In this document: in pieces, positions 1-5,488 of the stretch | How the letters are laid out: each line of letters starts with the position of its first letter | How positions within the stretch are numbered: position 1 is the first letter of the stretch | Assembly (NCBI GenBank): GCA_035529405.1 | Contig: DATKWV010000020.1 | Coordinates: 1-8,074 of the forward strand | DNA length: 8,074 nucleotides | Reading direction: 5' to 3' | Origin: DATKWV01 sp035529405 | Lineage (GTDB): Bacteria > Planctomycetota > Phycisphaerae > Sedimentisphaerales > Anaerobacaceae | Program-made: the position numbers and the translations under genes | Notes under the pieces: model-generated | Told to the model about the DNA's origin: nothing | The model's input: the letters and a program-made list of their open reading frames with translations, nothing else | The model's database searches: none

Positions 1-112
1 TGTATGCCCAGTTGACATCTCCGGGCAGTCTGTTGACTATCTGCCGGGTCGTTGCCGGCTGGTTTTGCCATAACGCATTCATTATTTGCCATTCCGCTTC
101 GGTTAGTTTCAT
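1..112 (-). CDS. BlaI/MecI-family transcriptional repressor, N-terminal part (gene cut by window start)
   Basis: The reading frame starts at the ATG at 112 and stays open to the window edge, giving 37 residues that begin MKLTEAEWQIMNALW. This is the hallmark N-terminus of the BlaI/MecI/CopY winged-helix family: the 'LT.AEW.IM..LW' helix, followed by the start of a helix-turn-helix (TTRQIVNRL). Members are dimeric cytoplasmic repressors, usually paired with an M56-type membrane protease (BlaR1/MecR1) that triggers their cleavage; that partner would lie to the left, outside the window. A good ribosome site, AAGGAG, lies at 120-125, seven bases before the ATG, and supports the start. Two operator-like TACACTTGTA sites directly upstream suggest that the protein represses its own gene. 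Which ligand or antibiotic it answers to cannot be told; planctomycete members need not concern beta-lactams. Confidence 0.88.
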   Translation of the reverse strand, partial: MKLTEAEWQIMNALWQNQPATTRQIVNRLPGDVNWAY

Positions 113-123
113 ATTTGAACTCC

Positions 124-163
124 TTCTACACTTGTAAAAGCTATTCTACTACACTTGTAGAAG
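124..163. promoter_or_regulatory. Tandem BlaI-type operators
   Basis: Two copies of the perfect palindrome-type core TACA-CT-TGTA lie at 127-136 and 150-159. The surrounding 17-base blocks, 124-140 and 147-163, match at 15 of 17 positions. The centres are 23 bases apart, roughly two helical turns. The TACA..TGTA core is the known recognition element of BlaI and MecI. The distal copy lies between the -35 and -10 boxes and the proximal copy covers the predicted transcription start, the classical layout for steric repression. The adjacent gene encodes exactly this repressor family, so autoregulation is the natural reading. Confidence 0.78.
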
Positions 164-170
164 CTTGCAA
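143..170 (-). promoter_or_regulatory. Sigma-70-type promoter of the BlaI-family gene
   Basis: On the minus strand a -35 box TTGCAA (165-170) is separated by 16 bases from a -10 box TAGAAT (143-148). The predicted start point is near 136, about 24 bases before the ATG. An A/T-tract lies directly upstream of the -35 box. The placement relative to the operators, one in the spacer and one over the start point, supports a repressible promoter. The boxes were read by eye, and the transcript start is inferred. Confidence 0.62.
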
Positions 171-202
171 CAAAAAAATAAAAATTTTTTGAAAAATTTT
201 TT
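171..202 (-). promoter_or_regulatory. Phased A/T-tract upstream of the BlaI-family promoter (UP-element-like)
   Basis: AAAAATTTTTT occurs at 180-190 and again at 192-202, repeating with a 12-base period, and a further A-run (172-178) lies between it and the -35 box. A/T-tracts in helical phase just upstream of a -35 box often act as UP elements for the RNA polymerase alpha subunit or as intrinsic bends. The rest of the 113-299 gap holds no gene. A six-base inverted repeat, CGTTTT/AAAACG (210-215 and 223-228), is present, but it is not followed directly by a T-run and is not a convincing terminator for the operon ending at 300. Confidence 0.4.
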
Positions 203-299
203 AGACTTGCGTTTTTGGCCCCAAAACGGGTAAAAATGACCGTGTAAGTCACACCCAGCCCTTAGCCGTAACTTGTCTGTAAGCTAATGCTTTGCCTTT

Positions 300-881
300 T
301 CACTTTTGCCGGCTTTTCTCCATTTTCTCAGACATCTCAGCAAGGTGATGTTCCATTTCAAGAAGTTTCTCACGCATTTTGAGATCGGATCGGTTTATGA
401 AAGCCTTAATCAGCCCTACGGCTGCTGCCACTTCGAAGACAAGCAGATAGACAATCATCCGGACACCTATAAGTGGATCTGGAAGCGTTCCTGAGAAAAC
501 CAGAACAATTGTAGTGACTATTACTATAAAACCCCAACCAAGCCCTGCCATTGCCCTCTCATCTGTTTTCAAATTGACAGTTCCTTTTTTAAGTACCAAT
601 ACTGCCAGTCCAGCAAAGGTTAAACCGAAAACAGAACCTACTGCCCAGATAGCGCGACCCCACAATGGAAATTCCTTTGGCACAATAACTGCCAGTGTAC
701 CAAAAAGGACAAAAAAGCCTAATCCCATAACTAAGCTTACAACAGTGCCCAATTTTCTCAAACCCGTTAATTTTTTCTCAACCATGGCTTGCACCTCTCT
801 TTCATATTTTTCTTTAAGAGCTGAATTGGGTTTTTCAATATCCAGCAGCTTATCGCGAAATGTTTTATTGGATTTATTCAT
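300..881 (-). CDS. Four-helix membrane protein coupled to the ECF sigma factor (candidate regulator)
   Basis: The protein has 193 residues and I do not recognise its family with certainty. An N-terminal charged segment (about 1-43) is predicted to be cytoplasmic and is followed by four hydrophobic helices near 44-67, 73-97, 112-131 and 137-160. The Lys-rich loop at 98-110 lies on the same side as the N-terminus. The last 30 residues form a charged, Met/Glu/Lys-rich coiled-coil-like tail. The ATG overlaps the end of the sigma gene by 8 bases, and an AAAGGAGG ribosome site at 891-898 lies nine bases upstream, so the two are co-translated in one operon. Position suggests an anti-sigma or sigma-modulating role, with the N-terminal segment or tail holding the sigma factor at the membrane. 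However, no HXXXCXXC zinc anti-sigma motif is present. A plain membrane target gene of the sigma factor is the alternative. Confidence 0.8.
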   Translation of the reverse strand: MNKSNKTFRDKLLDIEKPNSALKEKYEREVQAMVEKKLTGLRKLGTVVSLVMGLGFFVLFGTLAVIVPKEFPLWGRAIWAVGSVFGLTFAGLAVLVLKKGTVNLKTDERAMAGLGWGFIVIVTTIVLVFSGTLPDPLIGVRMIVYLLVFEVAAAVGLIKAFINRSDLKMREKLLEMEHHLAEMSEKMEKSRQK

Positions 882-1437
882 TTATATTGCCCTCCTTTGC
901 CAAAACTTCTTTCAAAGCCTGTCTGGCATAATAGAGCCTTGATTTCACCGTTCCGATAGAAATGTTCAACACATCTGCGATTTGTTCCAGAGTCAGGTCC
1001 TGCAGGAAAAAAAGCGTCAATACTTCCCTGTGAGGCAAAGATATCTTGCTCAAGCCATAATGAACCTGCTCGGCATTTTCGAAAGATAAGTTTTCTTCGG
1101 CATTATCCTGGATACCTGCGATATCCCTGGTGCAATCGAACACGGCTTCTTTGGAATACTCTGCTCTTAGATGGCTTATCGCAGTTTTACGAGCGATACT
1201 GTAGAGCCAGGCGGGCAGTTTTTTCGGCTCCCGGATTTGTTTTATTGAGCGAATTACCTTTATCCATGTTTCCTGCAAAATATTCCAGGCATCGGTTTCG
1301 TTTTCGACAAGCCGCCTGATATAATATAATATCTGTCTTTCAAAAAGACGTATCATCTCTTCCAGCGCTTCTTTATCTTCACGTTGGCAGCGTAAAACCA
1401 AAAGCTCGTAATAAATGACCTGTTTTTGTGGTCCCAA
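874..1437 (-). CDS. RNA polymerase sigma factor, sigma-70 family, ECF group
   Basis: The protein has 187 residues, typical for ECF factors. Sigma region 2 spans about 24-91: DAWNILQETWIKVI matches the core-binding 2.2 helix, and LPAWLYSIARKTAISHLR matches 2.3/2.4, which melts and reads the -10 box. Region 4 spans about 129-179, with the helix-turn-helix LTLEQIADVLNISIGTVKSR that reads the -35 box. No region 1.1 or region 3 is present. The start is TTG at 1437: an in-frame TAA directly precedes it, and a GGAG at 1447-1450 is well spaced. It directs polymerase to a small regulon, probably including its own operon, because an ECF-like promoter lies 25 bases upstream of the start codon. The next gene overlaps it by 8 bases and encodes a membrane protein that probably controls it. 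The inducing signal is unknown. Confidence 0.93.
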   Translation of the reverse strand: MGPQKQVIYYELLVLRCQREDKEALEEMIRLFERQILYYIRRLVENETDAWNILQETWIKVIRSIKQIREPKKLPAWLYSIARKTAISHLRAEYSKEAVFDCTRDIAGIQDNAEENLSFENAEQVHYGLSKISLPHREVLTLFFLQDLTLEQIADVLNISIGTVKSRLYYARQALKEVLAKEGNINE

Positions 1438-1468
1438 TTATAAACTCTCCTGAAACTATCCGTCCCTG

Positions 1469-1496
1469 TAGTCGCATCAGCCGCTTAAAAGGTTCA
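1469..1496 (-). promoter_or_regulatory. ECF-sigma-type promoter of the sigma/membrane-protein operon
   Basis: On the minus strand a -35 element TGAACC with a following T-run (1487-1496) is separated by 16 bases from a -10 element CGACTA (1469-1474). This fits the general ECF pattern of a GAAC core at -35 and a CGTC/TCTA-like -10 about 16 bases on. The predicted start point near 1462 leaves a leader of about 25 bases with the ribosome site at 1445-1450. No better sigma-70 pair was seen directly upstream. Autoregulation by the encoded sigma factor is inferred from ECF habit and from this match. Confidence 0.6.
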
Positions 1497-1782
1497 AAAT
1501 GGTGTCCTGGAAAATCCGTTATTTTGCTTTTTTGCCCAAAAAACCCGCAAAAATGGCTAATTACCAAACCGCTCTACTTGGTAGAATCCTCATTGTACCG
1601 AAAGACATCTTCAATATTTTTGCCGAAAGCGCCACGAAAAAAGGCCGAACGAATCACCGCTGCCCTTTGAATTCACCCCTTCTTAACGTTCAATATGCTG
1701 TATCGTAGCGGCTGACTTGAGAAAATGCAGTATATCCGTCTGTTCTGTGCCTTGCGCCTGCCAGGCAATAAATCCCGACATC
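1497..1782. other. Non-coding stretch between comM and the sigma operon
   Basis: This is the upstream part of the 345-base gap between the sigma start (1437) and the comM stop (1783). Short open frames cross it on both strands, but none has a ribosome site, a recognisable product or a convincing length. An A/T-rich hairpin lies at 1521-1554 and a small inverted repeat, TACCAA/TTGGTA, at 1562-1583. No intrinsic terminator with a T-run was found after comM, so comM transcripts may run on into this stretch. Confidence 0.5.
1521..1554. repeat. A/T-rich imperfect inverted repeat (hairpin)
   Basis: ATTTTGC (1521-1527) pairs with GCAAAAAT (1547-1554, one extra A). Nested inside, TTTTTT (1528-1533) pairs with AAAAAA (1538-1543) around GCCC, with a CCC bulge. 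It lies about 25 bases upstream of the ECF-like -35 box and about 230 bases beyond the comM stop. There is no trailing T-run on either strand, so a terminator is doubtful. An RNA 3'-end hairpin for comM or a protein site are possible. Confidence 0.35.
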
Positions 1783-3312
1783 TCATAATTTCCTGTCGAG
1801 TTTGCGGTAGCTTATGGCTTCGGCGATGTGTTCGGGGCCGATAGCGTTTGAGCCGTCCATATCTGCAATGGTACGGGCGACCTTGCAGATTTTATCATGG
1901 GCACGGGCACTTAAGGCAAATTCGGTCATTGCCTGTTTGAGCATCATCTCGCAGGCAGAATCAAGCTCGCAGAATTTGCGGACCTGTTTATGACTCATCC
2001 TTGAATTTGCGGTTACTTTGCCGTCGCCGAAGCGCTGTCTCTGAACTTCTCTTGCGCGTACAACATCGTTTCTCATCGCGGCAGAACCGGTCTGGCTCGC
2101 CTTTGAGCGCAGCCTTGTGAAAGTTATCGGCGGCACATCGACATGAATATCAATTCTGTCCACCAGCGGGCCGGATACCTTTGACAGATACCGTTCGATT
2201 TGGCCTGGTGTGCATCTGCACCTTCTGGCGTCTATACCGAAATAGCCGCACGGACAGGGGTTCATGGCCGCAACAAGCATAAACTGCGCCGGAAACGTCA
2301 TAGCGGCCCTGGCCCTGGAGACAGTCACTACACCGTCCTCGAGCGGCTGGCGAATCATCTCGAGCACATGCCGGGGGAACTCGGCAAATTCGTCAAGAAA
2401 CAAAATGCCGTGATGGGCAAGACTCAGCTCGCCGCATCGGGGGTTCGTACCGCCGCCGACCAGGGCAGGGCCGCTGGCGGTATGGTGCGGGGCCCTTACG
2501 GGGCGGGTCGCAATAAGTGCCGTACCCTTTTCGAGAAGACCCACCGACGAATAAACGCGTGTGGTTTCCAGCGACTCCTTCAGTGCAAGCGGCGGAAGAA
2601 TGGTTGCCATTCGCTGGGAGAGCATGGTTTTTCCTGCTCCGGGGGGTCCAATCATCATAATGTTGTGCCCGCCGGCAGCAGCAACGGTCAGCGCGCGTTT
2701 TACGCTTTCCTGGCCTTTGACATCCGCAAAATCGACTTCGTAATTGCCCGCAACGTTAAAAAGCTGTTCGATGTCAACTGTTGTTGTTTCAAGAAGCAAC
2801 TGCCCCTGAAGAAAGGCGGCAGCCTGCGCCAGCGAGCCGACACCGTAAACCTCAATATCTTCGACAACTGCCGCTTCCCGGGCATTTTCCAGAGGCACAA
2901 TCATCCTTCTGAACCCGTTTTCAGCAGCGGTCATCGCCATGCTCAGGACGCCGTTAACACCTCTGACCCGGCCGTCCAGTGCCAGCTCACCGACAATAAC
3001 GAAATTTTTACAATCTCCGCCTGCCAGAATGCCCTGGCCCATGAGCATACCCAAAGCGATGGGCAAGTCAAAAGCCGGGCCGGCCTTCTTGACATCTGCA
3101 GGAGCAAGGTTCACAAGGGACTGTGTCTTCGGATACTTGTAGCCGGAATTGACAATCGCACTTTTGACCCTTTCGCTGCTTTCCTTTACAGCGGCATCGG
3201 GCAGACCGACAATTACAGCTTTTTCGAAGCCTCCGCGCGCAACGTCCACCTCGACCTCACAGATAAGGCCGTCAATTCCTGAAAGAGTGACGCTATTCAG
3301 TCTTGCCAGCAT
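1783..3312 (-). CDS. comM: ComM/YifB-family Mg-chelatase-like AAA+ ATPase
   Basis: The protein has 509 residues, the usual length of ComM/YifB. An N-terminal ChlI-like domain (about 10-170) carries the family signatures IVGLPDAAVKESSERVKSA and NLAPADVKKAGPAFDLPIAL. A central AAA+ Mg-chelatase domain has Walker A GPPGAGKT (222-229), Walker B ILFLDE (303-308), the conserved Cys cluster CPCG...CRC (353-367) and GPLVDRIDIHV (381-391) with a probable arginine finger. The C-terminal Mg_chelatase_C domain (about 425-509) contains LSARAHDKICKVARTIAD. In Vibrio and Haemophilus ComM is a hexameric branch-migration helicase that extends heteroduplex during natural transformation; it is not a metal chelatase. 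The family is widespread beyond known competent species. The ATG at 3312 was chosen because MLARLNS is the usual family start; an upstream in-frame TTG (3342) would lie before the predicted transcript start. It stands alone, with no operon partner. Confidence 0.95.
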   Translation of the reverse strand: MLARLNSVTLSGIDGLICEVEVDVARGGFEKAVIVGLPDAAVKESSERVKSAIVNSGYKYPKTQSLVNLAPADVKKAGPAFDLPIALGMLMGQGILAGGDCKNFVIVGELALDGRVRGVNGVLSMAMTAAENGFRRMIVPLENAREAAVVEDIEVYGVGSLAQAAAFLQGQLLLETTTVDIEQLFNVAGNYEVDFADVKGQESVKRALTVAAAGGHNIMMIGPPGAGKTMLSQRMATILPPLALKESLETTRVYSSVGLLEKGTALIATRPVRAPHHTASGPALVGGGTNPRCGELSLAHHGILFLDEFAEFPRHVLEMIRQPLEDGVVTVSRARAAMTFPAQFMLVAAMNPCPCGYFGIDARRCRCTPGQIERYLSKVSGPLVDRIDIHVDVPPITFTRLRSKASQTGSAAMRNDVVRAREVQRQRFGDGKVTANSRMSHKQVRKFCELDSACEMMLKQAMTEFALSARAHDKICKVARTIADMDGSNAIGPEHIAEAISYRKLDRKL

Positions 3313-3344
3313 ACTTTTTTCCCGTTTCCCGGTGCAAAACAAGT

Positions 3345-3376
3345 ATATTAACCACTTGTTTGCTTTGCGGCAAGTG
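3345..3376 (-). promoter_or_regulatory. comM promoter with overlapping inverted repeat
   Basis: On the minus strand a -35 box TTGCCG (3368-3373) is separated by 17 bases from a -10 box TAATAT (3345-3350). The start point is expected near 3338, about 26 bases before the comM ATG. An inverted repeat, CACTTG (3353-3358) and CAAGTG (3371-3376) with a 12-base centre, spans the spacer and the -35 box and could be an operator. The boxes match consensus at only four of six positions each, so this is a moderate call. Confidence 0.45.
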
Positions 3377-3428
3377 ATTTCGGTTCTGCTGCACTACCTG
3401 ATGGATTTTCATAGCGGACCAGATGGTT

Positions 3429-3452
3429 AAAAAAACGTGCATTTTCAGCACG
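3429..3452 (-). terminator. Rho-independent-terminator-like hairpin in the divergent intergenic region
   Basis: On the minus strand CGTGC, a seven-base loop and GCACG (3436-3452) are followed immediately by seven Ts (3429-3435). The stem is only five base pairs but GC-rich, and the T-run is good. No gene on this strand ends here: it lies upstream of the predicted comM promoter and opposite the start of the rightward operon. It may stop antisense transcription from entering comM, or be a chance structure. Confidence 0.4.
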
Positions 3453-3456
3453 GTTA

Positions 3457-3465
3457 TGGTATGAT
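3457..3465 (+). promoter_or_regulatory. Extended -10 promoter for the DUF6057-like/PD40 operon
   Basis: TGGTATGAT is an extended -10 element (TG, one base, then TATGAT, one mismatch from TATAAT). No good -35 box lies 17 bases upstream, which extended -10 promoters can tolerate. The start point is expected near 3472, leaving a leader of about 46 bases before the ATG at 3518. It is the best rightward candidate in the gap. Confidence 0.42.
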
Positions 3466-3517
3466 GCAGGTCTTGTAATTTGCGGTTCTTACAACTTTTC
3501 GGCATGTATGGCCGGCT

Positions 3518-5488
3518 ATGAAATCAGAAAAAGACAACTTAACACCCCAAGGCGGTAACTTCCCGCAGACATTGTCCGATTCGCGCGCAGCCAGGCTGCT
3601 GCCGGAGGTTATCTTCTTTACCTGTTTCTATTTATATGTGTGGCTGGAAGTTGACACACGATTGATTTATCACGGGGGCGGATTGATAAACACCTTTCCG
3701 GTTTTTTACCGAAGCTGGGCGTTTTTTCTGGAGTCTATATCACACCCCGGCGGCTTGACCGAATACGTGTCGGCTTTGGCAGCGCAGTTTTTCTATTATT
3801 CCTGGGCCGGCGCAGGCGTGGCGACACTGCAGGCATACCTGCTGTGCCTGTGCACAGGTGATTTCATTAAATTAATACAGGCACCGCGGCTTGCTTTGCT
3901 GCGGTTTATACCGCCGATTGTTATGCTGGTTACCTATAACCTGTATACGTATCACCTGCTTTCGGCAATGGCTTTTCTGGCTACCATAACCGCCGTATGC
4001 CTGTACCTTAGAATAGCTCCGAAGCGGAGCCTGCGGGCGTGCTTTGTTTTTCTTGCGCTGTCGGTGGCTGTTTATACGATTGCCGGGGGGGCGTACCTGT
4101 TTTTCGCCCTGCTGTGTGCGATTTACGAGATGCTTTTCGCCCGTAATTGGCTGAGAACCGCGGTTTATCTGCTGATAGCGGCGGTTATTCCATACATTGT
4201 GGGCGTACACATTTTCGGCATAGCAGTTGTCAATGCCTTCACCGAACTATTGCCTTTCTCAGAGAAGATTTTTGATATACCTTTCCGGATAGTATTAACA
4301 GCCGTTTACATAATTTACTTATTGCCGTGTGCCGCAGCGCTGGGCGTGGGTCTTTGGCGATTGTGTACCGGAGGCCCTGGGCTGCCAGGGCAAACGTCTG
4401 CATCGTGGGGAACAGTTGATTCAATCAAGAGCGGCAAAAAGCATGAAAAACGCAGCAAAAAACCCTCGATAACGGTGCCGACAATAATGTCAGCATATCT
4501 TAAAAAGCTGAAATGGGCGGCTGAGGCCTGCGTGCTCGTTGCGGTCGGATGGGGTACTATGTACCTTTTTGATGACGAAAAAACAAAGACGATGTTTGCG
4601 GTTGACTACCACAATTGGCAGAAGGACTGGTCGGGTGTGCTCGCTGGCGCAGCCTCCGGCCCGAATACCGAGTTTATAGCCCATGCAGTCAACCGTGCCC
4701 TGTATCATACCGGCAGGCTGAATTCGGAGATGTTCCGTCACCCGCAGCATCCCGCCGCATTATTTTTGATTCCCGGCGAGCCTGTTGGAGATTTCAAGAA
4801 GATTGACACTTATATTGAACTGGGATTCATAAACATAGCCGAGCACGACTTGAACGAATCTATGGAAATGCTCGGCGAGCGGCCTGTAATTCTGGAACGT
4901 CTTGGGCTGGTAAATATGGTAAAGGGCAATATCGGAGGGGCCCGTGTTTATCTGGGTGCGCTGAGTAAAACACTTTTTCATGCTCGCTGGGCCAATGACT
5001 ATCTGCGCCGGATAGATGCAGACCCCAATCTTGACGCCGACCAGCAGGTTCAGCACCTGCGAACCATAATGTTTAAAAATGATTACGGTTTCGCCGACCT
5101 CGACAGTCTCGACGTGCTCGCCTGCCTGCTGGAAAGAAATACAAAAAACCGTATGCTGTTCGAATACCAGATGGCTTTTTATCTGCTTACCAAGCAGTTG
5201 GACAAACTCGTTGAAAACCTCGATGCCCTGAACGACTTCAACTACCCGCAAATTCCGCCCCTGTGGGAACAGGCAATCCTTATATATAATTCTTTCGGCA
5301 CTGCAAAACGTGTCAATCTGTATGGCCGGCAGATTAGTCTCAAGTCCCGCCAGCAATATGCAAACTTCGTGCGCGCTTACCGCCGTTACCGGTTTAACAA
5401 AGCTGCTGCTATGAATGAACTGGCGACAGATTACGGTGACAGTTACTTTTTCTATCATACCTATGAGTTTTCCGGAAGGAAAAAATGA
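3518..5488 (+). CDS. Polytopic membrane protein with C-terminal helical-repeat domain, DUF6057-like
   Basis: The protein has 656 residues. Hydrophobic helices are seen near 28-44, 85-110, 128-146, 148-165, 172-188, 190-208, 212-236, 255-281 and 334-350. Lys/Arg-rich loops at 114-130, 166-173, 209-213 and especially 303-332 alternate with uncharged ones, which fits nine membrane spans with the N-terminus inside and residues 352-656 in the periplasm. That domain is predicted all-helical with TPR-like pairs; ILERLGLVNMVKGN with the following IGGARVYLGALSKTLF is the clearest. The motif ALYHTGRLNSEMFRHPQ (394-410) resembles my memory of DUF6057 proteins of Bacteroidota and planctomycetes. No catalytic motif is recognised and the function is unknown. 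The ATG at 3518 lacks a clear ribosome site; nearby upstream ATGs are out of frame. Its stop overlaps the next start as ATGA, so the two are translationally coupled and probably work together in the envelope. Confidence 0.82.
   Translation: MKSEKDNLTPQGGNFPQTLSDSRAARLLPEVIFFTCFYLYVWLEVDTRLIYHGGGLINTFPVFYRSWAFFLESISHPGGLTEYVSALAAQFFYYSWAGAGVATLQAYLLCLCTGDFIKLIQAPRLALLRFIPPIVMLVTYNLYTYHLLSAMAFLATITAVCLYLRIAPKRSLRACFVFLALSVAVYTIAGGAYLFFALLCAIYEMLFARNWLRTAVYLLIAAVIPYIVGVHIFGIAVVNAFTELLPFSEKIFDIPFRIVLTAVYIIYLLPCAAALGVGLWRLCTGGPGLPGQTSASWGTVDSIKSGKKHEKRSKKPSITVPTIMSAYLKKLKWAAEACVLVAVGWGTMYLFDDEKTKTMFAVDYHNWQKDWSGVLAGAASGPNTEFIAHAVNRALYHTGRLNSEMFRHPQHPAALFLIPGEPVGDFKKIDTYIELGFINIAEHDLNESMEMLGERPVILERLGLVNMVKGNIGGARVYLGALSKTLFHARWANDYLRRIDADPNLDADQQVQHLRTIMFKNDYGFADLDSLDVLACLLERNTKNRMLFEYQMAFYLLTKQLDKLVENLDALNDFNYPQIPPLWEQAILIYNSFGTAKRVNLYGRQISLKSRQQYANFVRAYRRYRFNKAAAMNELATDYGDSYFFYHTYEFSGRKK

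Noticed and set aside
203..299. A possible terminator after the sigma/membrane-protein operon.
   Set aside because: Only short stems (CGTTTT/AAAACG at 210-228 and GTGT/ACAC near 241-254) were seen, without an adjacent T-run, so no terminator is called.
514..942. A 142-codon plus-strand frame opposite the sigma/membrane-protein junction.
   Set aside because: It is a Ser/Thr/Pro/Lys-rich shadow of the membrane protein; the opposite strand has coupled genes with a clear ribosome site.
2200..3282. A 360-codon open frame on the plus strand, opposite comM.
   Set aside because: It lies wholly antisense to a gene with every ComM motif intact, its translation shows no recognisable domain, and it is Cys/Arg/His-rich as expected for a shadow frame.
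1783..3312. A reading of this gene as a magnesium chelatase subunit for chlorophyll synthesis.
   Set aside because: The ChlI-like N-terminal domain fused to the AAA+ domain, the CPCG...CRC cluster and the length are those of ComM/YifB, and no pigment genes are nearby.
3313..3342. A ten-residue upstream extension of ComM from a TTG at 3342.
   Set aside because: There is no ribosome site, the family normally begins with MLAR-like sequence, and the predicted transcript starts after that TTG.
3377..3400. A GAACC upstream of comM on the minus strand, considered as a second ECF promoter.
   Set aside because: No CGACTA- or CGTC-like -10 element follows at about 16 bases.
4760..5458. A 232-codon minus-strand frame opposite the DUF6057-like gene.
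   Set aside because: It is antisense to a long, well-composed gene, with no ribosome site or family signature; high-GC third positions keep this frame open.
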